A DNA stretch of 64,000 nt, from assembly GCF_007673235.1 (NCBI RefSeq), contig NZ_VDZH01000007.1:78904-142903 (forward strand), read 5' to 3'. Shown here piece by piece: positions 15,380 through 24,938 of the stretch (within the stretch, counting starts at the first letter, position 1; each line of letters starts with the position of its first letter). Source of the stretch: Curtobacterium pusillum (GTDB taxonomy: Bacteria; Actinomycetota; Actinomycetes; Actinomycetales; Microbacteriaceae). The translations under genes were made by a program, and so were the position numbers. The notes below the pieces were generated by a model, which saw only the letters and a list, made by a program, of their open reading frames with translations, did not search any database and had not been told where the DNA came from.

Positions 15380-16483
15380 CTACTGACCTGCCTTCGCGAG
15401 GTCTTCGAGGGTGCTGTTGCCCTTGTAGGCCTCGACCGCGTTCTCCTTGGTGACGAGGATCGGGGTGAGCTCGATCGCCGGGACCGTCTTGACGCCGTTG
15501 TAGTTGTTCGTCTTGTCGATCTTGGTGTCGGGCTTGTCGCCCTTCGAGAGCGTCGTGACGAGGTCAACGGCCGCCTGGGCCTCTTCGGTCGTGTTCTTGT
15601 AGATCGTCGAGTACTGCTCGCCCTTCATGATGAGCGGGATCGACGCGGTCTCGGAGTCCTGACCGGTGACGACGGGGTTGTCCTTGCCGGCGGCCTTCGT
15701 CGCGGTGAGGATCGCACGAGCGAGGGTGTCGTTCGGCGACAGGACGCCGTCGAGCTTGGTGTCGCCCGAGTAGTACTGCGACAGGAGGTCGGTCATGCGC
15801 GACTGGGCCTTCTGCGCGAGCCAGCCCTGCGTGTTGACCTTGCCGAACGTGGTCTGGCCGGAGACGACCTTGAGCGTTCCGTCGGCGATCTTCGGCTTGA
15901 GGACGCTCATCGCACCGTTGAAGAAGACCGTCGCGTTCGCGTCGTCCGGCGAACCGGCGAAGAGCTCGACGTTGTACGGTCCGCTGCCCTTCTTCTCCTT
16001 GAGGCCCTGCAGCAGCGCGTTCGCCTGGAGCTGGCCGACCTTGTAGTTGTTGAAGGCGACGTAGTAGTCGACGTTCTTCGTGTTGAGGATGTTGCGGTCC
16101 CAGGCGATGACGGTGGTGCCCTTCGCCTTCGCGGCCTTCACCTGCGAGCCGAGCTGCGAACCGTCGGCAGCGCCGATGATGATGACCTTCGCGCCCTTGG
16201 TGAGCATCGTCGAGATCTGGCCCTGCTGGTCCGGGACGGGGCCGTCGGCCTTCGCGTACTGGATGTCGGCCTTGAAGCCGGCCTTCTCGATCGACTTCTC
16301 GAACGCGGCGCCCGCGAGCACCCAGTTCTGCGAGGTCTTGGCCGGGAGCGCCACACCGATGAGGTCGCCCTTCTTGATCGCCGTGCTCGAGTCCGAGCCG
16401 GAGGAGTCACGAGCCGAGCAGCCGCTGAGGGCGAGGCCCGCGACGAGTGCCAGGCCGATGCCGGCGATGAGCTTCTTGCGCAT
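15380..16483 (-). CDS. chvE: multiple-sugar ABC transporter substrate-binding lipoprotein ChvE
   Basis: This 367-aa periplasmic-binding-type lipoprotein has a signal with lipobox LSGC (Cys22) and a ribose/galactose-binding fold. Features include LIGVALPAKTSQNWVLAGAAF, VIIIGAADGSQLGSQVKAAKA, VIAWDRNIL and GVLSPNDTLARAILTA. It matches ChvE of the ChvE-GguAB/MmsAB importers for galactose, glucose, xylose and arabinose. The order ATPase, permease, binding protein is the family norm. It is last in the operon, 78 nt after the permease, with a strong terminator behind it, so its mRNA may be most stable. Confidence 0.93.
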   Translation of the reverse strand: MRKKLIAGIGLALVAGLALSGCSARDSSGSDSSTAIKKGDLIGVALPAKTSQNWVLAGAAFEKSIEKAGFKADIQYAKADGPVPDQQGQISTMLTKGAKVIIIGAADGSQLGSQVKAAKAKGTTVIAWDRNILNTKNVDYYVAFNNYKVGQLQANALLQGLKEKKGSGPYNVELFAGSPDDANATVFFNGAMSVLKPKIADGTLKVVSGQTTFGKVNTQGWLAQKAQSRMTDLLSQYYSGDTKLDGVLSPNDTLARAILTATKAAGKDNPVVTGQDSETASIPLIMKGEQYSTIYKNTTEEAQAAVDLVTTLSKGDKPDTKIDKTNNYNGVKTVPAIELTPILVTKENAVEAYKGNSTLEDLAKAGQ

Positions 16484-16561
16484 GTGATTGCTTTCTCTTC
16501 GTTGAGGAGTGGTGCTGTGGTGAGGGGTTCGTGCGCCCGGGTCGCCCCGGGCGCCACGTCT

Positions 16562-17854
16562 TTACTGGGTGTTGACCTTCTCCGGCTGGTCCTGGATGGA
16601 CTGCGGCTGCTGCGCTGCCACGGTGTTCTGCTCCGTGTCCTTGCGCTGGAACTGCCGCATCATGCCGCCGATGAGCGACGGGCGGCCCTGGGACTTCGAG
16701 TAGACGTCGAAGGCCACCGCGATGAGGAGGACGAGACCACGGATGATCTGCACCTTGTTCGACTCGATGCCCATGAGCTGGAGACCGTTCGACAGCAGCG
16801 CCATCACGAGACCACCGATGATCGACCCGGAGATCGTCCCGATGCCACCCGCGACCGCAGCGCCACCGACGAACACGGCAGCGATCGCGTCGAGCTCCCA
16901 GCCGGTGCCGTCAGCCGGACCCGAGGCGTTCGAGTAGCCGACGAAGACCATGCCGGCGATCGCCGCGAGGACGGACATGTTCGCCATGACGAAGAAGTTC
17001 ACCTTGCGGGCGCTGACGCCGGAGAGGACCGCGGCGCTCGCGTTGCCGCCGACCGCGTAGACCTGGCGCCCGAAGATCGTGTTCTTCGTGATGAAGCCGT
17101 AGATGATCGTGAGGACACCGAGGATGATCGCGACGATCGGGATCGAGGTGCCCACCGGGCCGGCGCCGAACAGGTACGTCGCGACGAGCGTGACGGCGAC
17201 GAGGACGCCCGTGCGGACGATCGACACCCAGAGCGGCGGGACCTCGGCCTGCATCTTCTTGCGACGGTTGCGACCGCGGACCTCGATGACGATGAGCGCG
17301 ATGATGGTGGCGAGGCCGATGAGCAGCGTGCCGTTCGAGTAGTTCGTGTTCGGTCCGAAGTCAGGCAGGAAGCCCGCACCGATCGCGTTGTAGTCGTTCG
17401 GCGTCGGCACCGACGTGGACTGACCGATGATCTGGTTCGCACCGCGGAAGATGAGCTGACCGGCGAGCGTCACGATGAACGCGGGGACCCGGACGAACGC
17501 GACCCAGAAGCCCTGCCAGGCGCCGACGAGGGCACCGACAGCGAGGCCGAGGATGATCGCGGCCCACGCCGGCCAGTGCCACACGGACATCGACTGCGCG
17601 ACGATGATGCCGACGAACGCCGCGACCGAACCGACCGACAGGTCGATGTGGCCCGCGATGATCACCATCACCATGCCGAGCGCGAGGATGAGGATGTAGG
17701 AGTACTGCAGGAACAGGTTGATGACGTTCGTCGGCTCGAGGATCAGGCCGTTCGTCGTGATCGAGAAGAAGATCACGATCGCGATCAACGCGATGATCAT
17801 GCCGTACTGGCCGATGCTGTTGCCCTTGCCGAACAGCAGTTTCAGGTTCTTCAT
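16562..17854 (-). CDS. mmsB: multiple-monosaccharide ABC transporter permease MmsB/GguB
   Basis: The 430-aa protein has about ten membrane segments and the branched BPD_transp_2 fold: [21 protein letters not shown] is the EAA-like signature of ribose/xylose permeases, and [16 protein letters not shown] is the conserved late loop. A Gln/Asn-rich tail of about 30 residues is cytosolic. The ATG overlaps the mmsA stop (ATGA), and the frame upstream of it belongs to no known domain. It forms the channel for ChvE-delivered monosaccharides. Confidence 0.93.
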   Translation of the reverse strand: MKNLKLLFGKGNSIGQYGMIIALIAIVIFFSITTNGLILEPTNVINLFLQYSYILILALGMVMVIIAGHIDLSVGSVAAFVGIIVAQSMSVWHWPAWAAIILGLAVGALVGAWQGFWVAFVRVPAFIVTLAGQLIFRGANQIIGQSTSVPTPNDYNAIGAGFLPDFGPNTNYSNGTLLIGLATIIALIVIEVRGRNRRKKMQAEVPPLWVSIVRTGVLVAVTLVATYLFGAGPVGTSIPIVAIILGVLTIIYGFITKNTIFGRQVYAVGGNASAAVLSGVSARKVNFFVMANMSVLAAIAGMVFVGYSNASGPADGTGWELDAIAAVFVGGAAVAGGIGTISGSIIGGLVMALLSNGLQLMGIESNKVQIIRGLVLLIAVAFDVYSKSQGRPSLIGGMMRQFQRKDTEQNTVAAQQPQSIQDQPEKVNTQ

Positions 17855-19443
17855 GAGACGGGAGCGCCCTTCCGCGCGGAGGTCATGCTGCGCATGAGCG
17901 TTTCTGGATCGGCCTGTTCCGAGGGGATGTCGGCCGTGATCTGGCCCTCGAAGATCGTGTAGATCCGGTCGGAGAGGCCGAGGAGTTCGGGGAGCTCCGA
18001 GGAGATGAGGATGATGCCCTTCCCCTCCGCCGCGAGCTGCTGGATGATGCCGTAGATCTCGAACTTCGCGCCCACGTCGATGCCGCGGGTCGGTTCGTCG
18101 AGGATCAGGATGTCCGGGTCGGTGAACATCCACTTCGACAGGACGACCTTCTGCTGGTTCCCGCCGGAGAGCTTCCCGACGTTCTCCTCGACGGTGGGCA
18201 CCTTCGTGCGGAGCAGCTTCCGGTACTTCTCGGCGACGTTGTACTCCTCGAGGGAGTCCACGACGCCGGCCTTCGAGATCTTCTGGAGATCAGCTGCAAC
18301 CGTCGACCGCTTGACGGTGTCGAGCAGGTTCAGGCCGAGCGCCTTCCGGTCCTCTGACACGTAACCGATGCCGTGCTGGATCGCCTGCTGGACGGTGGTG
18401 ACCTTGATCTCCTCGCCGTCCTTGATGATCTCGCCGCCGAGCCAGGTGCCGTACGAGCGACCGAAGATGCTCATCGCGAGCTCGGTGCGGCCGGCGCCCA
18501 TCAGGCCCGCGAAGCCGACGATCTCGCCGCGCTTCACGTGGAAGTTCGAGTTCTTGCAGACCAGGCGCGACGCGTCGAGCGGGTGCTGGACGGTCCAGTC
18601 GCGGACCTCGAAGAAGGTCTCACCGATCTTCGGCGTGCGGTCCGGGAAGCGCGACTCGAGCGAGCGGCCGACCATCCCGCGGATGATGCGGTCCTCGTTG
18701 ACGCCGTCGCCCTTGACGTTCAGCGTCTCGATGGTCTTGCCGTCGCGGATGATCGTGATCTCGTCGGCGATCTGCTCGATCTCGTTCAGCTTGTGGCTGA
18801 TGATGATGCTCGAGATGCCCTTGGCCTTCAGCCCGACGATGAGGTCGAGGAGGTGCTGCGAGTCGTTCTCGTTCAGGGCCGCGGTCGGCTCGTCGAGGAT
18901 GAGGAGCTTGACGTCCTTGTGCAGGGCCTTGGCGATCTCGACGAGCTGCTGCTTGCCGACGCCGATGCTCTTGATCTGGGTGTCCGGGTCGTCGCTCAGG
19001 CCGACGCGGGCGAGCAGGTCCTGGGCGCGGAGCTGGGCGGAGGTCCAGTCGATGACGCCGAACTTGCCGGGCTCGTTGCCGAGGAACAGGTTCTCGGTGA
19101 TCGACAGCTCGGGGATGAGCGCGAGCTCCTGGTGGATGATCACGATGCCCGACTGCTCGGACTGCTTGATGTCCTTGAACCGGACCTCTTCGCCCTCGAA
19201 GACGATCTCGCCCTCGTAGGTGCCGTACGGGTAGACGCCGGACAGGACCTTCATGAGGGTCGACTTGCCCGCGCCGTTCTCGCCGCAGATCGCGTGGATC
19301 TCGCCGGCACGGACGCTGAGCGAGACGTCGGACAGCGCCTTCACACCAGGGAACTCCTTGGTGATCGAGCGCATCTCGAGGATCGTCTCGGGTGCGGTGA
19401 TCGACCGGGTCTCGAGGCCGGTGTCGATCGGGGTTGACGCCAC
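17851..19443 (-). CDS. mmsA: multiple-monosaccharide ABC transporter ATPase MmsA/GguA
   Basis: The 530-aa protein has two ABC domains in tandem. The first has Walker [15 protein letters not shown] near residue 55 and Walker [12 protein letters not shown]. The second has the altered P-loop [12 protein letters not shown] normal for this family, then [14 protein letters not shown] and [15 protein letters not shown]. It powers import of pentoses and hexoses with mmsB and chvE. The gene begins with GTG after a GGAG-type site. It is first in the operon, behind a promoter with a LacI-type operator. Confidence 0.94.
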   Translation of the reverse strand: MASTPIDTGLETRSITAPETILEMRSITKEFPGVKALSDVSLSVRAGEIHAICGENGAGKSTLMKVLSGVYPYGTYEGEIVFEGEEVRFKDIKQSEQSGIVIIHQELALIPELSITENLFLGNEPGKFGVIDWTSAQLRAQDLLARVGLSDDPDTQIKSIGVGKQQLVEIAKALHKDVKLLILDEPTAALNENDSQHLLDLIVGLKAKGISSIIISHKLNEIEQIADEITIIRDGKTIETLNVKGDGVNEDRIIRGMVGRSLESRFPDRTPKIGETFFEVRDWTVQHPLDASRLVCKNSNFHVKRGEIVGFAGLMGAGRTELAMSIFGRSYGTWLGGEIIKDGEEIKVTTVQQAIQHGIGYVSEDRKALGLNLLDTVKRSTVAADLQKISKAGVVDSLEEYNVAEKYRKLLRTKVPTVEENVGKLSGGNQQKVVLSKWMFTDPDILILDEPTRGIDVGAKFEIYGIIQQLAAEGKGIILISSELPELLGLSDRIYTIFEGQITADIPSEQADPETLMRSMTSARKGAPVS

Positions 19444-19568
19444 GGTGCATCTCCTTCTGCCGCTGCGATGCGGCAGTCCTTCGGGTGGTTCTGCCAGCGG
19501 CAGCGAAGGGCACAGGAGGCCTGTGTGGACTTCGTTGTCGCGTCCGGTGTCCTGTCGTGTGGCGGTCC

Positions 19569-19584
19569 ATGTGACCGTTCACAT
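19569..19584 (-). promoter_or_regulatory. LacI-type operator of the mmsAB-chvE operon
   Basis: ATGTGACCGTTCACAT, with inverted half-sites ATGTGA and TCACAT. It lies just downstream of the predicted transcription start. The same word with two changed central bases precedes the adjacent lacI gene (20850-20865), so that regulator is the likely binder. Confidence 0.7.
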
Positions 19585-19600
19585 CGGCGGAACGGAGGTA

Positions 19601-19631
19601 ATACTACGCACGGGATCGGCGCGGCTGTCAA
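19601..19631 (-). promoter_or_regulatory. promoter of the mmsAB-chvE operon
   Basis: On the minus strand a consensus -35 TTGACA (19631-19626) is followed after 19 nt by TAGTAT (19606-19601). The spacing is a little long. Transcription would start near 19594, giving a leader of about 150 nt that contains the operator. Confidence 0.6.
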
Positions 19632-19729
19632 TTCGGATTGGTCGCGTTTGTGTAACGGCCCGCGTGATCTGGCGGATGGCACCCGCGCACGTCCCCCGCG
19701 TTGGGGTACCCAGGTGACGCCATTCCGGT

Positions 19730-19765
19730 CTGGAGGCGCGTGGCGGCGCCGCCACGCGCCTCCAG
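19730..19765. repeat. dispersed palindromic element, perfect 36-bp copy
   Basis: CTGGAGGCGCGTGGCGGC is followed immediately by its exact complement. It lies in the 347-nt gap between mmsA and the regulator, 25 nt after the regulator stop, where it may act as its terminator. Confidence 0.85.
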
Positions 19766-19790
19766 TCCGCCCGTGGCTGCGCTGGTGCGC

Positions 19791-20813
19791 TCAGCGCTTG
19801 CGGGGTGCGCTCGTGGAGCCGCGCACGACGAGCTGGGGGACGATGTCGATCGGACGCAGTGCCGCGTCGTCCTCGCCCGGCAGGAGCAGGTCCACGCACC
19901 GCCGGCCGAGCTCGGCGAAGTCGACCTGCACCGTGGTGAGCGGCGGCCAGAAGTGCTTCGCCTCGGGGATGTCGTCGTAGCCCACGACGGACAGGTCCCC
20001 CGGGACGTCGAGGCCGTACGAGCGTGCCGCGTGCATGACGCCGAGCGCCATCTGGTCGTTCGAGCAGAAGACCGCGGTGCAGTCCCGCCAGCGCAGGAGC
20101 TCGCGGCCGGCGTGGTAGCCGAAGTCGGCGGTCCAGTCCCCGAGGATCGGCGGCGCCACGGGCATGTCGCGGTCGGACATCTCCCGCAGGAACCCCTGCA
20201 TGCGGGCGTCAGCCTCGATCCAGTCCTGCGGCCCCGCGATGTGCCGGACGTACTCGTGGCCGAGGTCGAGCAGGTGGGCCGTGGCCAGTCGGGCGCCCTC
20301 CATCTGGTCGACCCAGAGCGCCGTCGGGTCCTCGCCCACGCTCGCGCGCATCGTGACGTACGGCGTGCGGATGCCGAGTTCCTCGATGAGGTCGAACACC
20401 TTCTGCTGCGGCGCGATCACCACGATGCCCTCGACGTCGAGGTCGAGCAACCGCTGGATGCTCTCGCGGACCGCTTCGTCCGTCGTCTCCGTGAGGGTCG
20501 AGGTGGTGACGTTGAACCCGCGTGTGACAGCGGCGTCCTCGATGGCCTGCAGCGCGACCGCCGGACCGTAGTGCGCGCGGCGGGCCGTGAGCACGCCGAT
20601 GGTGTGCGTGCGGCTCGTGACCAGCGCCCGCGCCGCCCGGTTCGGTCGGTACTGCAGCTGCTCCATCGCCGCGAGGACGCGGTCCCGGGTCTCCGCCCGG
20701 ATGGCGTCCGAGTTGTTGAGCACGCGGGAGACGGTCTGGTGGGAGACCCCGGCGATCCGCGCGACGTCGCGGATGCTGGGCGACCGCGGTTGCTGTGTCC
20801 GCGTCGACGCCAT
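19791..20813 (-). CDS. LacI-family regulator of the monosaccharide transporter
   Basis: The 340-aa protein has a LacI HTH (residues about 14-60: IRDVARIAGVSHQTVSRVLNN) and a sugar-binding effector domain with the closing VVGYDDIPEAKHFWPPLTTV motif. It lies directly upstream of mmsA on the same strand. Its own promoter region carries ATGTGCACGTTCACAT (20850-20865), nearly identical to the operator before mmsA. It should therefore repress itself and the transporter and be released by a monosaccharide. The exact inducer is not readable from sequence. Confidence 0.93.
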   Translation of the reverse strand: MASTRTQQPRSPSIRDVARIAGVSHQTVSRVLNNSDAIRAETRDRVLAAMEQLQYRPNRAARALVTSRTHTIGVLTARRAHYGPAVALQAIEDAAVTRGFNVTTSTLTETTDEAVRESIQRLLDLDVEGIVVIAPQQKVFDLIEELGIRTPYVTMRASVGEDPTALWVDQMEGARLATAHLLDLGHEYVRHIAGPQDWIEADARMQGFLREMSDRDMPVAPPILGDWTADFGYHAGRELLRWRDCTAVFCSNDQMALGVMHAARSYGLDVPGDLSVVGYDDIPEAKHFWPPLTTVQVDFAELGRRCVDLLLPGEDDAALRPIDIVPQLVVRGSTSAPRKR

Positions 20814-20849
20814 TGCTACTCGTTTCTCGCCCGGGGCCGAAGCACGCCG

Positions 20850-20865
20850 ATGTGCACGTTCACAT
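20850..20865 (-). promoter_or_regulatory. LacI-type autoregulatory operator
   Basis: ATGTGCACGTTCACAT lies about 13 nt downstream of a CATAAT -10 box (minus strand, 20884-20879), so the repressor would sit on the first transcribed bases. Fourteen of 16 bases match the operator at 19569-19584. Confidence 0.68.
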
Positions 20866-21006
20866 TCCGAGCCAGATCATTATGCACACCTCGACGATCC
20901 GCGCCACCTGAGTCGTGGATCCCGCGACGGATGGGTCACGCTGCACGTCGTGTCCGGGACACCGCCGGTGCCGGAACGCGCCACCGCAGATCGGCCGTCG
21001 TCACGG

Positions 21007-22056
21007 CTACAGCCAGTTGCGCTTGCGGAAGATGGCCCACAGCACGCCCATGAGGGCGAGCATCCCGAGGATCGCGACCGGGTAGCCGTACCGCCAGTGC
21101 AGCTCGGGCATGTGGTCGAAGTTCATCCCGTAGACCCCGGCGATGAGTCCCGGAGCGAAGAGGATCGCCGCCCACGACGAGATCTTCTTCACCTCCTCGC
21201 CCTGACGGTGTGCGGCGCGTGCGAGCTGGCGGCTCTCCTCGCCCTGCGCCAGGCTGGCGCTCGTCATGCGGCGCATCGCCTCGTTCTGCTCCTGCGAGAC
21301 CAGGGTCGAGTGCAGCGTCAGGGCGTTCTCGAGCAGCGCGCGGAACGAGTCCACCCGCTCGGTGACGCGCAGTGCGTGGTCGAGCACGTTCCGCAGGCGG
21401 TGCTGGACCTCGTCGTCGACGCCGTACTTGTCGGCCCCGCGGAGCAGTCCCTTGACCATCGCGGGCACGGGCTTCGTGGCGCGCTGGAACGCCAGGACCT
21501 CGCTGAGGAGCTGGTAGATCCGCTTCGAGACGCCGGGGTCGACCTGACCGGCGAACAGTTGGTCCTCGATGGCGTCGATGTGGTCCTGCAGGATCTCGAC
21601 GACCGGGGCGTAGCCGTCGACGACCTCGTCGAGCACGGCGGCGGTGACGGCCTCGGAGCCACGTGCGAGGAACTCCGGGTCCCCCTCCACCCGGGCACGG
21701 AGCGCCGCCAGGTCCGGCCGCTCGGCGTGCCGGACGCTCACCACGAAGCGGTCGCCGACGAACAGGTGCACCTCACCGAACTCGACGGTCTCGGCGCGAG
21801 CGTCGAACCACGCGGGCCGGAGCACCAGGAAGAGGGTGTCGCCGTACCGCTCGAGCTTCGCGCGCTGGTGTCCCTTGCGGGCGTCCTCCACGGCGTTCTC
21901 GTGCAGGTCGAACTCCGTCGCGACGGCTTCGAGTTCGGCGTCGTCGGGCCGGAGCAGCCCGATCCACGCGAGGTCGCCCCGCGTGGCGAGCGACAGGGTC
22001 GACGGCGATTCGACGCGACGTCCCTCGACGTAGATCGCGTTGTCGATCAGTGCCAT
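21007..22056 (-). CDS. corA: CorA-family magnesium/cobalt transporter
   Basis: The 349-aa protein has the large cytosolic alpha/beta and helical domain of CorA and two C-terminal membrane helices. The YGMNF signature (Gly310-Met-Asn312) closes the first helix, and the loop HMPELHWRYGYP follows. The positively charged end RKRNWL is typical. It forms a pentameric channel for Mg2+ entry. A GGAG site lies before the ATG. I see no magnesium riboswitch in the leader. It stands alone. Confidence 0.95.
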   Translation of the reverse strand: MALIDNAIYVEGRRVESPSTLSLATRGDLAWIGLLRPDDAELEAVATEFDLHENAVEDARKGHQRAKLERYGDTLFLVLRPAWFDARAETVEFGEVHLFVGDRFVVSVRHAERPDLAALRARVEGDPEFLARGSEAVTAAVLDEVVDGYAPVVEILQDHIDAIEDQLFAGQVDPGVSKRIYQLLSEVLAFQRATKPVPAMVKGLLRGADKYGVDDEVQHRLRNVLDHALRVTERVDSFRALLENALTLHSTLVSQEQNEAMRRMTSASLAQGEESRQLARAAHRQGEEVKKISSWAAILFAPGLIAGVYGMNFDHMPELHWRYGYPVAILGMLALMGVLWAIFRKRNWL

Positions 22057-22401
22057 GCTGTGCTCCTCTCGGGAGCAGGCAGGCGCGAAGTCATCCCGGG
22101 CGGTCCCGGGGCAGGCGTGGTTCAGCGAACGGGCACGGCGACGACCGTCAGGGGCGGCCGGCCCGATCGAGGATGGTCACCCGACATCGCGCCTCACCTG
22201 CCCTTCTGGTCCGTCGTGGCCGCGGTCCGCAGCCTCGTGGCCACACTCGTGGCCGACGGCCACACCCGTGGCCGACGCCCGACCCTACTCCGCAGACGTG
22301 CGAGCGCCAAGTGAGAGGGCGCTCACGTGCCCCCCGACCTCGCGGCTCGACGAGGCGACCGCGACGGCACGCACCCGGCGAGTCCGGCGGGACAGCGGCG
22401 G
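22057..22401. other. 345-nt non-coding gap between idi and corA
   Basis: I find no credible gene here. From about 22225 to 22290 the phrase CGTGGCCGAC and close variants recur in both orientations, giving a short, imperfect inverted and direct repeat. Both flanking genes are on the minus strand, so the gap must hold the corA promoter and the idi terminator, but neither is obvious. Confidence 0.4.
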
Positions 22402-22944
22402 TCAGCGCGTGATGTGCAAGCCGGCCGAGGACAGCTCGGCGAGCTGCCACCCGAGCCAGGGACTCCACGCGAACGGTGCTCCGGCGACGGACTCGCGCAG
22501 GGCGTCCTCGGAGACCCAGGCGTACTCGGCGACCTCGTCGTCCGCGGGGGCCGGGACGTCGTCGGTGACCGCGCGGTACACCGGGCAGACCTCGTTCTCG
22601 ACGATGCCCGAGGCGTCCACCGCGCGGTACCGGAAGTCGGGCAGGACGAGCTCGATGTCCCGCACGGTGATGCCGAGTTCGCGTGACGCCCGGCGGGCGA
22701 TGGCGTCCTCGAAGGACTCGTCCGGGCCGGGGTGGCCGCAGAACGTGTTCGTCCACACCCCCGGCCACGTCTTCTTCGAGAGCGCACGACGGGTCACCAG
22801 GACGTCGCCGTCGGTGTTCCGCACGTGGCACGAGAAGGCCAGGTGGAGGGGCGTGTGGTCTGTGTGCACCGTGAACTTGTCCGCTGTGCCGATCGGGGTA
22901 CGGTCGTCGGCCAGCAGCACCACGGTTTCCGGGAATGCGCTCAT
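22402..22944 (-). CDS. idi: isopentenyl-diphosphate delta-isomerase
   Basis: The 180-aa Nudix-fold type 1 enzyme converts IPP to DMAPP. It shows the TNTFCGHPGPDES motif with the catalytic cysteine, the RRASRELGI Nudix helix, and ENEVCPVYRA with the catalytic glutamate. The ATG at 22944 is used; a GTG two codons earlier is possible. It is transcribed away from crtE with only 21 bp between the start codons, so isoprenoid supply and carotenoid synthesis share one control region. Confidence 0.94.
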   Translation of the reverse strand: MSAFPETVVLLADDRTPIGTADKFTVHTDHTPLHLAFSCHVRNTDGDVLVTRRALSKKTWPGVWTNTFCGHPGPDESFEDAIARRASRELGITVRDIELVLPDFRYRAVDASGIVENEVCPVYRAVTDDVPAPADDEVAEYAWVSEDALRESVAGAPFAWSPWLGWQLAELSSAGLHITR

Positions 22945-22965
22945 CTGCACCGATAGGTTAGGCCA
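22945..22965. promoter_or_regulatory. overlapping divergent promoters of idi and crtE
   Basis: The 21-bp spacer holds TAGGTTA (22954-22960). TAGGTT on the plus strand is six bases before the crtE ATG, implying a leaderless mRNA. On the minus strand TAACCT overlaps it and points at idi. The -35 regions must lie inside the first codons of the opposite gene. Confidence 0.55.
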
Positions 22966-24024
22966 ATGAGCGAGGAAGCGGCCACCGTGGCGCACATCGA
23001 CCTCGCGCTCGTCGACGACTGCCTCGAGCGCTTCTTCGTCGTGTCGTCGGCGCGCGCCGAGCGCTACGGGCGTCCGTCCGAGGAACTCTGGCGGGTGCTC
23101 CGCAAGGCGAGCATGGGCGGCAAGCGCTTCCGCCCGCGCATGGTCCTCACCGCGTACGCCGGCCTCGGCGGGGACGACGTGCACGCGGCCGCGAACGTCG
23201 CCGCGGCCTACGAACTCCTGCACACCGCGCTGGTCGTGCACGACGACGTCATCGACCGGGACTGGTCCCGCCGCGGGCAGCCGAACGTCGCCGGGTCCTT
23301 CCGCGACACCGGGACGACCGGCGGCCTGCCCCTGCCGACCGCCGAGCACCGGGGGATGAGCGCCGCGGTGATCGCCGGGGACCTCGCCCTCGCCGCGGCG
23401 CCGCGGTTCATCGAGTCCTCCGGGGTCACGGGTGAACGACGCGCCCGACTGCTCGAACTCCTGGACGAAGCCGTGTTCGCCAGCGCAGCCGGCGAGATGA
23501 CCGACGTCGACCTCGCGCTGGGGGTCATGCCGACCGTCGACGAGGTGCTCCAGATGGAGCGGGCGAAGACGAGCGTGTACTCGTTCGAGGCGCCGCTGCA
23601 GTCCGGGGCCGTGCTCGCCGGTGCCGACGAGTCCGTCGTCGCCGCACTCGGTGCCTTCGGCCGGGAGATCGGCATCGCGTACCAGATCGTCGACGACCTG
23701 CTCGGGGTGTTCGGGGACGAGGGCACGACGGGCAAGACCGTGCTCGGGGACCTGCGCGAGGGCAAGCGCACCATGCTCATCGCCTACGCGGCGACCACCG
23801 ACTGCTGGCCCGACATCGCCCCGTACCTCGGCGACCCGGACCTCACCGAGGAGCGCGCGGCCGAACTCCGTGCGACCCTGGTCACCTGTGGTGCCCGCGC
23901 CGCCGCCGAGTCGCGGATCGCCGAGCACGCAGCACTCGCCCGTGCCGAGCTCGCCGGACTGCCGTACGACCTCGCCGACCGCCTGGAGGGCCTCGTGACC
24001 GAACTCGTGGAACGCGCCCGGTGA
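22966..24024 (+). CDS. crtE: geranylgeranyl diphosphate synthase
   Basis: The 352-aa trans-prenyltransferase has the first aspartate-rich motif D93-D94-VIDRD, followed by WSRRGQPN, and the second, IVDDLLGVFGDE, near residue 243. It extends farnesyl diphosphate with IPP to GGPP, the first dedicated carotenoid precursor. It leads a six-gene operon in which every junction overlaps by 4 nt or less. Its transcript is probably leaderless. Confidence 0.94.
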   Translation: MSEEAATVAHIDLALVDDCLERFFVVSSARAERYGRPSEELWRVLRKASMGGKRFRPRMVLTAYAGLGGDDVHAAANVAAAYELLHTALVVHDDVIDRDWSRRGQPNVAGSFRDTGTTGGLPLPTAEHRGMSAAVIAGDLALAAAPRFIESSGVTGERRARLLELLDEAVFASAAGEMTDVDLALGVMPTVDEVLQMERAKTSVYSFEAPLQSGAVLAGADESVVAALGAFGREIGIAYQIVDDLLGVFGDEGTTGKTVLGDLREGKRTMLIAYAATTDCWPDIAPYLGDPDLTEERAAELRATLVTCGARAAAESRIAEHAALARAELAGLPYDLADRLEGLVTELVERAR

Positions 24025-24938
24025 ACCAGAACGCACCAACGCGTCTGCCCCTGTACGACGCCACGGCCGAGGCCGCCTCGGGGGTCGTCATCGACCGCTA
24101 CTCGACGTCCTTCGGGCTCGCCAGCCGCCTGCTCACGAAGGACACCCGGGAGCACATCCGCAACGTCTACGCGCTGGTCCGCGTCGCCGACGAGGTGGTG
24201 GACGGCCCCGCGACCGAGGCCGGGCTCGACCACGAGCTCGCCCGCACCGTCCTCGACGAGCTCGAGTCGGACACGGAGCGTGCGATCGCGCTCGGGTTCT
24301 CGGTTAACCCGGTGGTGCACGCGTTCGCCCGCACCGCACGCGTCACGGGCTTCGGTCCTGAGCTCACGCGCCCGTTCTTCGCCTCGATGCGGATGGACCT
24401 CGAGCGGACCGAGCACGACCAGGAGTCCTTCGACCGCTACGTGTACGGCTCGGCCGAGGTCGTCGGCCTGATGTGCCTCCGTGCGTTCGTGTACCGCGCC
24501 GGCCGGCCGACCTTCGACGACGCCGTGCTCGTCGACGGTGCCCGCGCGCTCGGTGCCGCGTTCCAGAAGGTGAACTTCCTGCGCGACCTGCACGCCGACT
24601 TCGAGGTACTCGGCCGCTCGTACTTCCCGGGCGTCGACCTCCGCACCTTCGACGAGGCCACGAAGGACCGGCTCGTCGCCGACGTCCAGGCGGACCTCGA
24701 CCGCGCCGCCGCCACCGTCCGCTTGCTTCCGGCCGACGCGCGGAACGCGGTCGGCCTCGCGCACGCGCTCTTCCAGGAACTCAACGACCGCATCGCGGTC
24801 ACGCCGGCGCACCGCCTGATCACGACGCGCGTGCGCGTCCCGAACCCGGTGAAGGCGCGCCTGGCCGCACAGGTGCTCGCCGGACGTGCGCCGCTGCGGT
24901 CGCGCGCGACCCACCACCGGACGGGAGGCACGGCGTGA
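24021..24938 (+). CDS. crtB: phytoene synthase
   Basis: The 305-aa enzyme condenses two GGPP molecules to phytoene. It has the DRYSTSFGLASRLL start, YALVRVADEVVDGP with the first Asp-rich motif, and QKVNFLRDLHADF with the second. It begins with GTG overlapping the crtE stop. Its last codons lie in a copy of the dispersed palindromic element that spans the crtB-crtI junction. Confidence 0.95.
   Translation: MNQNAPTRLPLYDATAEAASGVVIDRYSTSFGLASRLLTKDTREHIRNVYALVRVADEVVDGPATEAGLDHELARTVLDELESDTERAIALGFSVNPVVHAFARTARVTGFGPELTRPFFASMRMDLERTEHDQESFDRYVYGSAEVVGLMCLRAFVYRAGRPTFDDAVLVDGARALGAAFQKVNFLRDLHADFEVLGRSYFPGVDLRTFDEATKDRLVADVQADLDRAAATVRLLPADARNAVGLAHALFQELNDRIAVTPAHRLITTRVRVPNPVKARLAAQVLAGRAPLRSRATHHRTGGTA

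Noticed and set aside
15350..17962. Long open frame on the plus strand (870 aa)
   Set aside because: It is antisense to chvE and mmsB, is rich in Arg/Asp/Glu/Val without any fold, and has no ribosome site; it reflects the codon bias of the real genes.
22057..22401. Magnesium riboswitch or small RNA before corA
   Set aside because: No recognisable aptamer fold or terminator; only short GGCCGAC repeats.
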